64,000 nucleotides of DNA from Parabacteroides gordonii MS-1 = DSM 23371 (GCF_000969825.1 NZ_KQ033919.1:3794749-3858748); one strand, 5' to 3'; numbered from the stretch's first letter, positions 1 to 10,003 are shown. Translations and numbers: made by a program. Notes: generated by a model not told the origin, from the sequence alone.

Positions 1-112
1 ATGGGGTTCAGGGGAGAGCAGTCAAGATTGAAAGGAACAATAGAAAGGCTTTAGGCACTTAAAGTTGTGTGTTTTTATACGATAAAAATATTAATCAATT
101 AAATCATCTGTT

Positions 113-868
113 ATGCAAAACAAATTAAAAGGATGGATCGCACCGAACAGCATCACCAAGGATCCGAATGACAAGATCTTGATACTTGATCCTGCCGGAC
201 ATGTGGGGCTGGAGGAAATTTATAAAGAAATGAGGGAAGAAGATACCGGCTTGCGTCCGGAAACGTTGACTCATGTCGTTACCCTTTATGAGCGAATTGT
301 TGCCCGTTTTTTAATGAACGGTTATTATGTGAATACCGGTTTGTTTTATGCTGTGCCCCGTTTTTTGGGACTTATTGAAAAGGGATGTTGGAATCCTGAG
401 AAGAACAGTATTTATGTTGCATTTTCACAAGACAAGGTTTTGCGTGAAGAGATTGCCAAGACCGATATTGTCATTCAGGGTGAAAAGAACGATGTCATGT
501 ATATCTTGGAAACGGAAGATCGAAAAACGGGCTTGACCGATGGTAGGATGTCGTCGGGACGTAACCTGGTTGTCCGTGGCGCATACATCAAGGTGGTGGG
601 CGACGATCCTTCCGTGGGTATTTCTTTCCGTAACAAGGCTGACGATACGGTTGTCAAAGTGGAGGAAGAAATGTATAGTACCAATAACCCGTCGGAACTG
701 ATTTTTATTGTTCCTACTGAATTGAGTGATGGCGAGTATGAATTGACGGTTACTACGCAATATACGAAAAACAAAGGTGTGTTTCTGAAATCTCCCCGTT
801 CGGTATCCGTGCCGGTATATGTGGGAGAAAAGAAAAATGAAGAAGACGACCGTCCAGTGATAGAGTAG
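113..868 (+). CDS. IHF/HU-like DNA-binding protein with C-terminal Ig-like (DUF4469-type) domain
   Basis: A 251-residue protein. Residues 1 to about 120 resemble the HU/IHF-like domain that precedes DUF4469 in Bacteroidota, and residues about 140-235 look like a beta-rich Ig-like module. There is no signal peptide or membrane segment, so it is probably cytoplasmic and nucleoid-associated. The acidic tail ends in DDRPVIE, the same seven residues that end the HU-like protein at 61547-62005. The ATG at 113 is the only sensible start; no TAnnTTTG box is visible upstream. The next gene is a SusC homologue, separated by an inverted repeat. The family assignment comes from overall sequence pattern and the precise function is unknown. 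Confidence 0.7.
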   Translation: MQNKLKGWIAPNSITKDPNDKILILDPAGHVGLEEIYKEMREEDTGLRPETLTHVVTLYERIVARFLMNGYYVNTGLFYAVPRFLGLIEKGCWNPEKNSIYVAFSQDKVLREEIAKTDIVIQGEKNDVMYILETEDRKTGLTDGRMSSGRNLVVRGAYIKVVGDDPSVGISFRNKADDTVVKVEEEMYSTNNPSELIFIVPTELSDGEYELTVTTQYTKNKGVFLKSPRSVSVPVYVGEKKNEEDDRPVIE

Positions 869-882
869 GACGGCCGCCTGTA

Positions 883-949
883 CTTACTCCGTACTTTCCC
901 TGCCGGTAACTCCGGTGGGGAGTCAACGGTAAGGAATGTGCGGAGTAAG
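883..949. repeat. Imperfect inverted repeat between HU-like gene and susC
   Basis: The arms begin CTTACTCCG (from 883) and end CGGAGTAAG (to 949). They continue inward for about 20 bp with a few mismatches and contain a smaller ACTCC/GGAGT pair in the loop. No T-run follows, so it is not a standard intrinsic terminator. It could be a cruciform, a processing site, or a leader hairpin of the susC transcript. Confidence 0.6.
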
Positions 950-1005
950 TGCTAGGGAATCGATGGAGTATAAAATATATAATGTTTAACTTGAAGAATA
1001 ATATT

Positions 1006-4000
1006 ATGAAGTATCAACCTAATTTTAATTATCTCATAAAGTCGAGGTATATGTTGAAAATATGTTCGGCTTTTATGCTGACGGCATTCAGTGTCGTACC
1101 GGTTTTGGCTGAAGATTATCCCAATGTGGGAATCATGAAGCTTCAGCAATCAGAACAAAAAATTGCAGGAACCGTTGTTGATGCAAATAACGAACCTGTT
1201 ATTGGTGCAAATGTGTTGGTAAAAGGTACGACTAACGGAGTTATAACGGATATGGATGGAAAGTTTGCACTGACAGTTTCCCGGGGAGCGGTGTTGCAAA
1301 TATCTTATATCGGGTATATTACGCAGGAAATAAAAGTAACAAATAATACGACTTATACGATTCGTTTGGTTGAAGATTCGGAAACTTTGGAAGAAGTGGT
1401 TGTTGTCGGATATGGTACGATGAAAAAAAGAGATTTAACTGGTGCGGTTACTTCCGTTAAAATGGATGATGCTCCTGTTGGAACAATTTCGACCATTAGC
1501 CATGCTTTAGCAGGTAAAGCAGCCGGTTTGCAGGTTAACACTGTCAGTGCGCAACCTGGTGGTCAATCAACATTTCGTATCAGAGGTGCAGCTTCTTCGG
1601 ATAAAGCGGGAAATGATCCGCTGATTATTATCGATGGATTTCCTGTAAGTGATCCTGGCTCATTAGATAGCGGAAACCAATATTCGGATGGAAAGAAAGA
1701 TAATGTATTAGGTTCTATAAATCCCAATGACATTGAATCTATAGAGATATTGAAGGATGCAAGTTCAACAGCCATTTATGGAGCTCGTGCAGGAAATGGG
1801 GTTATCATTGTGACTACAAAGCGTGGAAAGAGCGGTGCCGCAAAAGTTCAATATTCAGGTTCTGCATCTGTACAAGAAATTGCAAAATCGTATGACGTGC
1901 TGGATGCGTCCGGTTTTATGAAGATACACAATCATTACAATAAGGAATTATGGATGTCTGCTAATGGTATTGGTATATATGGTGGAAAATCAGAAGCTGA
2001 GGCTTCTTCTCCTTTTGTTCCTAACTATACAGACGAACAGATTGCTAACCCGGAACATAACACTAATTGGTTTGATGAGATAACTCGTTTAGGTTTTCAA
2101 ACATCGCATAATATCTCTATAACAGGAGGAAATGATAATACAAAATATTTAGTTTCAGGCAACTATTTCAAACAGGATGGTGTGATCAAGAATAATGCCA
2201 TGGAACGTTATTCTGCCCGTGTCAATTTGGATCAGAAATTGAGTAAATATGTTAAGATGGGAGTGAATTTGAATGTGACGAGAAACTCTTATGACAATGT
2301 CTCTTTGGGGGATAACCAGGCTGGTAGTGCAGGTGTTTTGGTAACGGCTGTTCAATATAAGCCGACACTTCCTGTTCGAGATGAAAATGGAGATTATACT
2401 TTGAATCAAGATGTTGCTTATTTGCCGAATCCGGTGTCATTGTTGGACATAACCGATAAAACGACTAAGGAACGCTTGTTGGGAACGGTTTTCCTGGAAG
2501 TTCGTCCTATCCAAGATTTATTATTGAAAGCAAATTTCGGTATCGATAGAAATTATCAGAAACGTAGACAATATCTTCCTACTACGACTCTTTATGGTGC
2601 GAAGGAAAATGGTGCAGGATATATTGGCCAATCAGATAAATCAGATTATTTGATGGAGTTGACTGCCAATTACACAAAATCATTCGGAGACCATAACTTG
2701 AATGTTTTGGCCGGACACTCTTATCAATTATTTGATTCCGAGTTTCTTTCTGCTAAAAGTAATGATTTTATTACAGATGGTTTTTTATATAATAACTTAG
2801 GAGCAGGAAATGCAAAACGTCCTACTGTTGGTTCCAGTGCAACAAAATCGCGTATGGCTTCTTTCTTCGGACGTGTGAATTATTCGTTTAAAGATCGCTA
2901 TTTATTGACAGCTACGTTACGAGCAGATGGATCTTCGAATTTTGCGGAAGGGAATCGTTGGGGTATATTTCCTTCTGTAGCTGCTGGTTGGAGATTTTTG
3001 GAAGAAGACTTTATGCAGCCTTTGACTAATGTGTTATCAAATGGTAAATTGCGTTTAAGCTACGGTGAAACAGGTAATGCAAATGTTGGAGATAAAGCTT
3101 ATAGCTATTATAATGTTGGGTATAATAATATATTCGGCGGAAGTCAGATTAATGGTGTATATCTGAGCCAAATGGGTAATGCCGATCTGACCTGGGAGAC
3201 GACTCGTGAATGGAATGTCGGATTGGATTTCGGTTTCTTAGACGGACGCATTAATGTGACAGCAGAATATTATCACAAGGTTGTTTCTGATTTATTGAAC
3301 GAACATACTTTACTTTCATACAATGAGGTAAATAAAATTATAGCAAACGTAGGTAAGACGCAGAGTCAGGGCTTTGAACTAACGGTTAATACGACAAATG
3401 TGAAGAACAAAGAGTTCGAATGGACTTCAGACTTGACTTTCTCTTTGTATAGAGATAAATGGAAAGAAAGAGACCCGAATTGGAAACCAAGTTCTTGGGA
3501 TGAATACAATGGATATATGCGCTATTCTTCGGGTTATTTATCGGATGGTTTAGTACAACCCGGTGAAGAAATTGCCCATATGCCAGGGGCATTACCAGGT
3601 CAAGTAAAAATAAAGGATATAGATGGGTATGCCTATAATGCTGATGGTTCCATTAAAGTCGATAAACATGGTATTCCTTTGAAAACAGGAACGCCAGATG
3701 GCAAGTTGGATGATGCTGATAAAGTAATTTATGGTTCAAATGATCCGGGTTATTTATTAGGGTTTAATAATACATTCCGTTATAAGAACTTTGATTTGAA
3801 CGTTTATTTCTATGGACAGTTTAATAAATTAACCAGTGGTAGCTATAAAACAAAATGGCCGAGTGAATTTGTAAATGAGTTACGTAGAGGGTATAATCAG
3901 CCTACTTCTGTAAAGGATATTTGGAGTTCCACGAATCCGAATGGAAAGTTGCCTAGTTATTTCCAGATAGAGAGTGCATATGGAACAGGTGATTATTTTT

Positions 4001-4221
4001 ATGATAAGACTTGGTTTATTCGTTGTCGTAATATAACTCTTGGATATAATATACCAATGAAAAAGGAAAAACAAATTCTATCTAACGTTCGTGTTTACTT
4101 GGATGTCAATAATCCATTTGTGGTTACTCCTTATGATGGACTTGATCCAGAAACAGACGTAGATAATTATGCTTATCCTAATGTTCGTACTTATAGTTTA
4201 GGTTTGGATATTACATTTTAA
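1006..4221 (+). CDS. SusC/RagA-family TonB-linked outer-membrane transporter
   Basis: TonB-dependent porin that should import oligosaccharides across the outer membrane together with the SusD partner encoded 13 bp downstream. From the start used here it is 1071 residues. A hydrophobic signal segment lies near residues 15-36 and ends in PVLA. A carboxypeptidase-regulatory-like domain follows (IAGTVVDANNEPVIGANV, from about residue 52). Next come the SusC plug signature EEVVVVGYGTMKKRDLTGAV and the VTTKRGKSG motif, then a long beta-barrel ending in an aromatic residue. In-frame starts also exist at 949 (GTG) and 982 (ATG); 1006 gives the most usual signal peptide, but the N-terminus is uncertain. 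Base composition is clearly more AT-rich than the genes after 8.1 kb. No ECF sigma or anti-sigma gene is adjacent. Confidence 0.95.
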   Translation: MKYQPNFNYLIKSRYMLKICSAFMLTAFSVVPVLAEDYPNVGIMKLQQSEQKIAGTVVDANNEPVIGANVLVKGTTNGVITDMDGKFALTVSRGAVLQISYIGYITQEIKVTNNTTYTIRLVEDSETLEEVVVVGYGTMKKRDLTGAVTSVKMDDAPVGTISTISHALAGKAAGLQVNTVSAQPGGQSTFRIRGAASSDKAGNDPLIIIDGFPVSDPGSLDSGNQYSDGKKDNVLGSINPNDIESIEILKDASSTAIYGARAGNGVIIVTTKRGKSGAAKVQYSGSASVQEIAKSYDVLDASGFMKIHNHYNKELWMSANGIGIYGGKSEAEASSPFVPNYTDEQIANPEHNTNWFDEITRLGFQTSHNISITGGNDNTKYLVSGNYFKQDGVIKNNAMERYSARVNLDQKLSKYVKMGVNLNVTRNSYDNVSLGDNQAGSAGVLVTAVQYKPTLPVRDENGDYTLNQDVAYLPNPVSLLDITDKTTKERLLGTVFLEVRPIQDLLLKANFGIDRNYQKRRQYLPTTTLYGAKENGAGYIGQSDKSDYLMELTANYTKSFGDHNLNVLAGHSYQLFDSEFLSAKSNDFITDGFLYNNLGAGNAKRPTVGSSATKSRMASFFGRVNYSFKDRYLLTATLRADGSSNFAEGNRWGIFPSVAAGWRFLEEDFMQPLTNVLSNGKLRLSYGETGNANVGDKAYSYYNVGYNNIFGGSQINGVYLSQMGNADLTWETTREWNVGLDFGFLDGRINVTAEYYHKVVSDLLNEHTLLSYNEVNKIIANVGKTQSQGFELTVNTTNVKNKEFEWTSDLTFSLYRDKWKERDPNWKPSSWDEYNGYMRYSSGYLSDGLVQPGEEIAHMPGALPGQVKIKDIDGYAYNADGSIKVDKHGIPLKTGTPDGKLDDADKVIYGSNDPGYLLGFNNTFRYKNFDLNVYFYGQFNKLTSGSYKTKWPSEFVNELRRGYNQPTSVKDIWSSTNPNGKLPSYFQIESAYGTGDYFYDKTWFIRCRNITLGYNIPMKKEKQILSNVRVYLDVNNPFVVTPYDGLDPETDVDNYAYPNVRTYSLGLDITF

Positions 4222-4234
4222 TAATAATTGAATT

Positions 4235-5704
4235 ATGAAAAAAATAATATATGTATTGTTGAGTTTTTATTTCGTATCATGTACGAATTTGGATTCAGAA
4301 AGATATGATACTATTAATCCCGGTTTTTTCCCAAACACGGAAAAGGATGCAGATGCTTTGATTACTGCTAGTGTTTATGCACCGTTCCGAAATTCGGATT
4401 ATAATGGAATATTTAATTGTGCAAGTGGTATTCAAATTATAGGTGATATGACTACTGATTTAGCAGTATGTTGTTGGATAAATGATGCTTGGACTCCTTT
4501 AACACATCATAATTGGACTGCAAATCATTCTTATACAACAACGCAATATACGAATTATGTGAAATTCTTGGGGACAATGACATTAACTCAGGAGCGCATT
4601 GCTAATGTGACAATGAGTGATGAGGCAAGGAGCCGGATGAATGCGGAGATTCACATGGGACGTGGTTGGTTGGCATTTCTATTATACGATTTCTATGGAC
4701 CTGTTCCTATCCCGACCTTGGAACAATTAAATAATCCGTTAGCCGAAGGAATCATACCTCGAGCCACACAGGGTGAAATGACAGCATTTATTGAAACGGA
4801 ATTGAAAGCTGCATTGGAAGGCTTGCCTGTCCGCACTTCTTCTTTCGGTCGTTTTGATAAAGGCCTTGCCTATACGGTCCTGATGAAGTTTTATATGCAT
4901 GAAAAGAGTTGGGAAAAAGCAATAGAGTGTGGACGTGAATTGATAAAACCGGAATATAAATATGGTTTGATGGATTCGTATGCTTCTATTTTTACGTTGG
5001 AGAATGAGCAGAATGAGGAAATTATTTATGCTTGTACAGAAGAAAGAGGAACTCAATTGGAATTATGGCATGATCATTGCTTACCTGGTAATTATCCATT
5101 AAAGAACAACTCAATTCAACGTTGGGACGGTTTTAAAGTTCCCTGGAAATTTTACCATACATTTGATAAAAACGATGATAGGCTATCTGTCTTAATAGGA
5201 GAATATGAAGGAAGTGACGGTGTATTATTTAATGAAGAGACAGATATTGCTAAACGTGGTGATGTTTATTCAGGTGCTGTTCCTGTAAAATATGGGGAAG
5301 ATCCTGAGTCTACTGGGGATGGAAGCCAAATAGATTGGATTGTATATCGTTATGCAGATGTGTTGACATTGTTGTCCGAAGCTATTGTTCGTAACAGTAA
5401 TGTTGTAACACAAGAAGCAGTTGATTTGTTGAATCAAGTTCGTATGCGTGCCAAATTAAAGGCATATACAATGGGGGATATAAAAGGAGTTGAAGATTTT
5501 TTGGATAAGGTGTTGGAAGAAAGAGGGCATGAATTCTGGTGGGAAGGTGTTCGACGTTCAGATTTGATCCGTCATGGTAAATTTATTCAGGGTGCAATAG
5601 ACCGTGGATCGACAACGACAAAGCCTGAATTTGTATTATTTCCGTTGCCTCAAGCTGTGATAAATGAGGGAAAGGGTATTATTATTCAGAATCCCGGATA
5701 TTAA
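4235..5704 (+). CDS. SusD/RagB-family surface glycan-binding lipoprotein
   Basis: Partner lipoprotein of the SusC transporter, expected on the cell surface where it captures glycan for import. It is 489 residues. The N-terminus is a lipoprotein signal with lipobox FVSC (Cys at about 16). The C-terminal part carries the typical RagB/SusD pattern, with a VLEERGHEFWWEGVRRSDL stretch and a terminal segment built around FPLPQAVINEGKGIIIQNPGY-like residues. It starts 13 bp after the susC stop, so the two are co-transcribed. The glycan cannot be read from SusD, but the GH89 enzyme that follows suggests alpha-linked GlcNAc structures. Confidence 0.95.
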   Translation: MKKIIYVLLSFYFVSCTNLDSERYDTINPGFFPNTEKDADALITASVYAPFRNSDYNGIFNCASGIQIIGDMTTDLAVCCWINDAWTPLTHHNWTANHSYTTTQYTNYVKFLGTMTLTQERIANVTMSDEARSRMNAEIHMGRGWLAFLLYDFYGPVPIPTLEQLNNPLAEGIIPRATQGEMTAFIETELKAALEGLPVRTSSFGRFDKGLAYTVLMKFYMHEKSWEKAIECGRELIKPEYKYGLMDSYASIFTLENEQNEEIIYACTEERGTQLELWHDHCLPGNYPLKNNSIQRWDGFKVPWKFYHTFDKNDDRLSVLIGEYEGSDGVLFNEETDIAKRGDVYSGAVPVKYGEDPESTGDGSQIDWIVYRYADVLTLLSEAIVRNSNVVTQEAVDLLNQVRMRAKLKAYTMGDIKGVEDFLDKVLEERGHEFWWEGVRRSDLIRHGKFIQGAIDRGSTTTKPEFVLFPLPQAVINEGKGIIIQNPGY

Positions 5705-5730
5705 TATAATAAAATAACGTTTTTAAGGTA

Positions 5731-5776
5731 AAAAGGCTGTATTTTTGGCTGTGAAGGTCTAAAATTTCAGCCTTTT
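5731..5776 (+). terminator. Hairpin between susD and GH89 gene
   Basis: AAAAGGCTG at 5731-5739 pairs with CAGCCTTTT at 5768-5776, with a long loop. The A-rich 5' side and T-rich 3' side would allow partial termination or transcript stabilisation after susC-susD. It is weak evidence for a full terminator. Confidence 0.4.
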
Positions 5777-5813
5777 ATCAGATTATGAGTTGAATTATTA
5801 ATTGTAATTGCAT

Positions 5814-7964
5814 ATGAAATGTGTTATTCTAAGAAAAGTTTTTTTTGTTTTTGTATATGTGTCGTGTGTTTGGTGTGTGAATGCCACATCTCCAATAGAA
5901 GGTTTGTTGGAACGTATTGACAAAGGTGCATCGCGTAAGTTCATCATAGAGCGGGAGAATTCATTGACAGACTTTTTTGAACTTGATCAAAAAGGCGACA
6001 AAGTTGTTGTCCGTGGAAACAATTATGTAAGTATTGCTACAGGTATTAACTGGTATTTGAAATATTATGCTGGTATTCATCTTTCTTGGAATGGGATGAC
6101 AGCAGAATTGCCATCAACATTACCTCCTGTATTACAAAAGGAACGCCATGAAACAACGATGCAGTATCGTTATGATTTAAACTATTGTACCTATTCCTAT
6201 ACGATGGCTTTCTGGGATTGGGAACGTTGGCAAAAGGAAATAGATTGGATGGCGTTGCATGGTATCAATTTGCCTTTGGCTATTACCGGAACCGATGTGG
6301 TATGGTTTAATGTGCTGAAAAGGTTAGGATATACTAAAGAAGAGATAAACGAGTATATAGCAGGTCCAGGCTTTCAGGCATGGTGGTTGATGAATAATCT
6401 GGAAGGTTGGGGCGGACCGAATCCGGATAGTTGGTACATACAGCAAGCCGATTTGCAGAAAAAGATCTTGAAACGGATGCGCGAGTTTGGAATAGAGCCT
6501 GTTTTACCTGGTTATTCAGGCATGGTTCCGCATAATGCAAAAGAGAAACTGGGATTGGATGTCAAGCCCGGCTTATGGTGTTCTTATAATCGTCCAGCCT
6601 TTTTGTTGCCGACAGATCCTAGGTTTGGAGAAATCGCTTCCATTTATTATGAAGAGATGGATAAATTGTATGGTAAATCCAATTATTACAGCATGGATCC
6701 TTTCCACGAAGGAAGTGCTGAAGGTGTCGATTTGCCTGCTGCGGGACATGCTGTTATGAATCAGATGAAAAAGAATAACCCGGATGCAAAATGGGTTGTG
6801 ATGGCATGGGGAAATAACCCTCACTCCCAAATGATAAAAGGTTTGAAAAAAGGAGACTTGTTGGTGCTTGACCTGTTTTCGGAAAGTACACCGCAATGGG
6901 GTGATCCGGATTACAAAAATGGCAGAAAGAATGGACTTGATGGACATGACTGGTTATATTGTATGCTTCTCAATTTTGGAGGTAACGTTGGTTTGCATGG
7001 TAAAATGGCACATGTTATAAATAGTTTTTATAAAGCAAAATCTCATCCTACCTTTGGGAAAGACTTGAAAGGTGTCGGGTTGACGATGGAGGGGAGTGAG
7101 AACAATCCTGTCATGTTTGAGTTGTTGACAGAACTCCCCTGGCGGAATGAAAGGTTTGATAAAGACGCTTGGTTGGATAATTATACGATTGCTCGTTATG
7201 GGAAAGACTGCAAAGAAATTAAGCAGGCTTGGCGTATTTTATCAAATTCCATTTATAATGCTCCGGCAGCTTCCAGTCAACAGGGAACACATGAGTCTAT
7301 TTTTTGTGCGCGGCCTTCTTTAAAAGCTTATCAAGTATCGACATGGTCCTATATGAAAGATTATTATGACCCGAATGAAGTGATCAAGGCGGCCGAATTG
7401 ATGTTATCTGTTGCTGATCAATTTAAAGGGAATAATAATTTTGAATATGATTTGGTTGATATCGTTCGCCAGGCAATTGCCGAAAAAGGACGTTTACTGC
7501 TAAAAGTTGTCCGAGCCGCCCACGAAGCGGGGGAAAAGGATTTGTACAGAAGTCTTTCAAAACGTTTTTTGGATATGATTTTGTTGCAAGATGAGTTACT
7601 AAGTACACGATCTGAATTCAAGGTAGGTAATTGGATTGCACAGGCTCGTAATATAGGCAATACACAGGCTGAGAAAGATTTGTATGAATGGAATGCACGT
7701 GTGCAAATAACAACTTGGGGTAATCGTGCAGCTGCAGAAAAAGGTGGACTGTGGGATTATGCTCATCGGGAATGGAATGGTTTGTTGAAAGATGTGTACT
7801 ATGTACGCTGGAAAGCTTTTTTTGAAAAGGGAGAAAATGAGAAAGTTGATTACTATGTGTTAGATGAGGCTTGGACGAAAAAAACAAATTTCTATAGTGC
7901 ATCTTCTTCTGATGACTGTGTGGAAGTAGTAAAGAAGGTTTTTGAGATTGTTTTTAGGAATTGA
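5814..7964 (+). CDS. GH89 alpha-N-acetylglucosaminidase, secreted
   Basis: Family GH89 (NAGLU-like) exo-enzyme that removes terminal alpha-linked GlcNAc, known from heparan sulfate breakdown and from alpha-1,4-GlcNAc-capped mucin O-glycans. It is 716 residues, close to the family length. A hydrophobic signal segment covers residues 1-24. By analogy with human NAGLU (E316, E446), the catalytic residues are Glu299 in MDPFHEGS and Glu426 in LTMEGSEN. The ATG at 5814 is preferred over an in-frame TTG at 5808. The gene follows susC-susD on the same strand and shares their AT-rich composition, so it is probably the hydrolytic arm of a small polysaccharide-utilisation locus. Residues are placed by motif comparison; substrate choice is inferred. 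Confidence 0.92.
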   Translation: MKCVILRKVFFVFVYVSCVWCVNATSPIEGLLERIDKGASRKFIIERENSLTDFFELDQKGDKVVVRGNNYVSIATGINWYLKYYAGIHLSWNGMTAELPSTLPPVLQKERHETTMQYRYDLNYCTYSYTMAFWDWERWQKEIDWMALHGINLPLAITGTDVVWFNVLKRLGYTKEEINEYIAGPGFQAWWLMNNLEGWGGPNPDSWYIQQADLQKKILKRMREFGIEPVLPGYSGMVPHNAKEKLGLDVKPGLWCSYNRPAFLLPTDPRFGEIASIYYEEMDKLYGKSNYYSMDPFHEGSAEGVDLPAAGHAVMNQMKKNNPDAKWVVMAWGNNPHSQMIKGLKKGDLLVLDLFSESTPQWGDPDYKNGRKNGLDGHDWLYCMLLNFGGNVGLHGKMAHVINSFYKAKSHPTFGKDLKGVGLTMEGSENNPVMFELLTELPWRNERFDKDAWLDNYTIARYGKDCKEIKQAWRILSNSIYNAPAASSQQGTHESIFCARPSLKAYQVSTWSYMKDYYDPNEVIKAAELMLSVADQFKGNNNFEYDLVDIVRQAIAEKGRLLLKVVRAAHEAGEKDLYRSLSKRFLDMILLQDELLSTRSEFKVGNWIAQARNIGNTQAEKDLYEWNARVQITTWGNRAAAEKGGLWDYAHREWNGLLKDVYYVRWKAFFEKGENEKVDYYVLDEAWTKKTNFYSASSSDDCVEVVKKVFEIVFRN

Positions 7965-8043
7965 TTGTATCATATTAAGGAGATACAATAATAGTCCACA
8001 AAATAAGCAATAATTTGCTATTTTTTATCGGTAGGGGAGCCTT

Positions 8044-8051
8044 TATATTTG
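8044..8051 (+). promoter_or_regulatory. Bacteroidota -7 box for the beta-helix/corrinoid operon
   Basis: TATATTTG matches the TAnnTTTG consensus 45 bp before the start codon at 8096. No convincing -33 box is spaced at 18-21 bp. The short predicted leader leaves no room for a cobalamin riboswitch. Confidence 0.6.
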
Positions 8052-8095
8052 CATCATACTTACAGTACGATGTACAATAAAGTGATTGAAATACC

Positions 8096-9985
8096 ATGAA
8101 AAGAAAACAACTATTATTTACACTACTCTTGTTGTGTTGCGCGGTAGTACAGGCAAAAGAATACCATGTCTCCGTAAAAGGTAATGATATGAATGAAGGA
8201 ACGGAAAAGGCTCCCTTCCGGACTATCGGAAAAGCTGCGGAATATGCTTTCCCGGGAGACGTGATTACCGTGCATGGAGGAACGTACCGGGAATGGGTGA
8301 ATCCACCCCGGGGAGGCGAAAGCGATAAGAAACGCATTATCTACCGCGCAGCGCCAGGAGAAAAGGTCGAGATAAAAGGCTCGGAAAGAATTACCAACTG
8401 GACGAAAGAGAAAAACGGTGTCTGGAAAGTAACGATACCGAACACCTTCTTCGGAAATTATAATCCCTACGTAGATCTGATCTATGGAGATTGGTTTAGT
8501 GATATGGGACGCAAGCATCATACCGGAGAGGTATTCCTTAATAACAAGTCCCTTTATGAAAAGGAAACCTTGGATAAGGTGCTGACTCCTGTCGTGCACG
8601 AAAATAGCCGGGATAAGGAAGGGTCTGTCTACACCTGGTATTGCGAGAACGACGGTATAAATACCACTATCTTCGCCAATTTCCATAAATACGATCCCAA
8701 TAAAGAACTAGTGGAAATAAGTACCCGCCCCACTTGTTTTTATCCGGAGAAACCGGGTATCGACTACCTGACTATCCAGGGCTTTGAAATCAGTCAGGCA
8801 GCTACCCAATGGGGAGCACCGACCGCCGAGCAAATCGGTATGGTGGCTACCCATTGGAATAAAGGCTGGATTATTGAGAACAACATCATCAGCAACTCAA
8901 AGTGTTCGGGTATCACCCTCGGAAAAGAACGTAAAACCGGGCATAATGTCTGGCTGAACGACACTACCCTCGACGGCTCACTACATTATATTGAAGTTAC
9001 TTTCAATACGATCCGCCACGGCTGGAACAAGGAGAACATTGGTTCGCATATTGTTCGTAACAATGAAATATCCCATTGCGAACAAACGGGTATCTGTGGA
9101 AGTATGGGAGCTGCTTTCAGCTTGATTGAAAACAATCATATCCATGATATCTGGGTAAAGCGCCAGTTTACCGGTGCCGAGATCGGAGGTATCAAGTTTC
9201 ATGCCGCTGTGGATACACGGATTATTCATAACCGTATCCACAATGCCGGTCGTGCCCTTTGGCTGGATTGGATGACGCAGGGTACGCGCGTCTCCTGTAA
9301 TTTATTCTATGATAATACTATGGAAGATCTGTTCCTGGAAGTTAATCACGGTCCGTTCCTGGTTGATAATAATATCTTTGCTTCCCGCCGGAGCATTCTC
9401 GAACAATCACAGGGAGGAGCTTATGTACACAATCTGATTGTCGGAGAGATCTACCGTTACGTGGAACATGGACGGTATACGCCTTATTTCCAGCCTCATT
9501 CGACGGAAGTAGCCGGTTTGTCCATCATCCCTGGAGGAGACGATCGTTACATCAATAACCTCTTTGCTACGGTTCTTCCTCTAAATGAAAAAGATAGTAA
9601 ACGGAAATACGGTCTGGCTGATTATAACGGGACTGTTTATCCGATGATGGTGGACGGAAATGTTTATTACAATGGCGCGTTACCTTTTGGAGGTGAAAAG
9701 AATAAAGTGGTTCTACTTGACTTCATTCCGAATGTGAAAGTCGATGAAACGGCTGATGGCGTTTATCTTTCTTTTTCCGTGAAAGGTCTGGAAGGTTTGC
9801 AAACTTCCAGAGTGACAACCGAAAGGCTGGGGAAAGCAAAACTTCCACGCCAGACCTTCGACCAACCGGACGGAAGCCCGATTGATATTGCTACCGACTA
9901 TCTGGGCAATGCACGTGGAAATCAACCTAAACCCGGGCCGTTGGAATCTATCCGCGACGGAGAGGTCAGGATTAAAGTATGGTAA
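8096..9985 (+). CDS. Secreted right-handed parallel beta-helix protein, putative carbohydrate-active enzyme
   Basis: A 629-residue protein with a clear signal peptide (hydrophobic residues 6-18, likely cleavage after VVQA). The N-terminal part (KEYHVSVKGNDMNEGT, PFRTIGKAAEYAFPGD) is the DUF1565-type opening of many beta-helix glycosidases and lyases. Repeated short strand patterns with Asn ladders (IIENNIISNS, IVRNNEISHCE, LIENNHIHDIW) run over residues about 250-450. The family is not certain; a GH141-like enzyme is one possibility. It lies 18 bp before the first methyltransferase gene on the same strand with its own promoter, so it heads that operon. This is an unusual pairing of an exported enzyme with a cytoplasmic corrinoid system. 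It could expose or release the methylated substrate, but that is inference. Confidence 0.8.
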   Translation: MKRKQLLFTLLLLCCAVVQAKEYHVSVKGNDMNEGTEKAPFRTIGKAAEYAFPGDVITVHGGTYREWVNPPRGGESDKKRIIYRAAPGEKVEIKGSERITNWTKEKNGVWKVTIPNTFFGNYNPYVDLIYGDWFSDMGRKHHTGEVFLNNKSLYEKETLDKVLTPVVHENSRDKEGSVYTWYCENDGINTTIFANFHKYDPNKELVEISTRPTCFYPEKPGIDYLTIQGFEISQAATQWGAPTAEQIGMVATHWNKGWIIENNIISNSKCSGITLGKERKTGHNVWLNDTTLDGSLHYIEVTFNTIRHGWNKENIGSHIVRNNEISHCEQTGICGSMGAAFSLIENNHIHDIWVKRQFTGAEIGGIKFHAAVDTRIIHNRIHNAGRALWLDWMTQGTRVSCNLFYDNTMEDLFLEVNHGPFLVDNNIFASRRSILEQSQGGAYVHNLIVGEIYRYVEHGRYTPYFQPHSTEVAGLSIIPGGDDRYINNLFATVLPLNEKDSKRKYGLADYNGTVYPMMVDGNVYYNGALPFGGEKNKVVLLDFIPNVKVDETADGVYLSFSVKGLEGLQTSRVTTERLGKAKLPRQTFDQPDGSPIDIATDYLGNARGNQPKPGPLESIRDGEVRIKVW

Positions 9986-10003
9986 TTTTAAATATATATT
10001 GAT

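Noticed and set aside
1-62. Open frames at the left edge ending at 54 and at 62 that could be the tail of an upstream gene
   Set aside because: Two frames stay open over so short a stretch and neither tail (17 or 19 residues) is recognisable, so no partial gene can be supported.
8052-8095. Cobalamin riboswitch expected before a corrinoid operon
   Set aside because: The predicted leader is under 45 nt and holds no B12-box-like sequence or pairing; none was found before the internal genes either.
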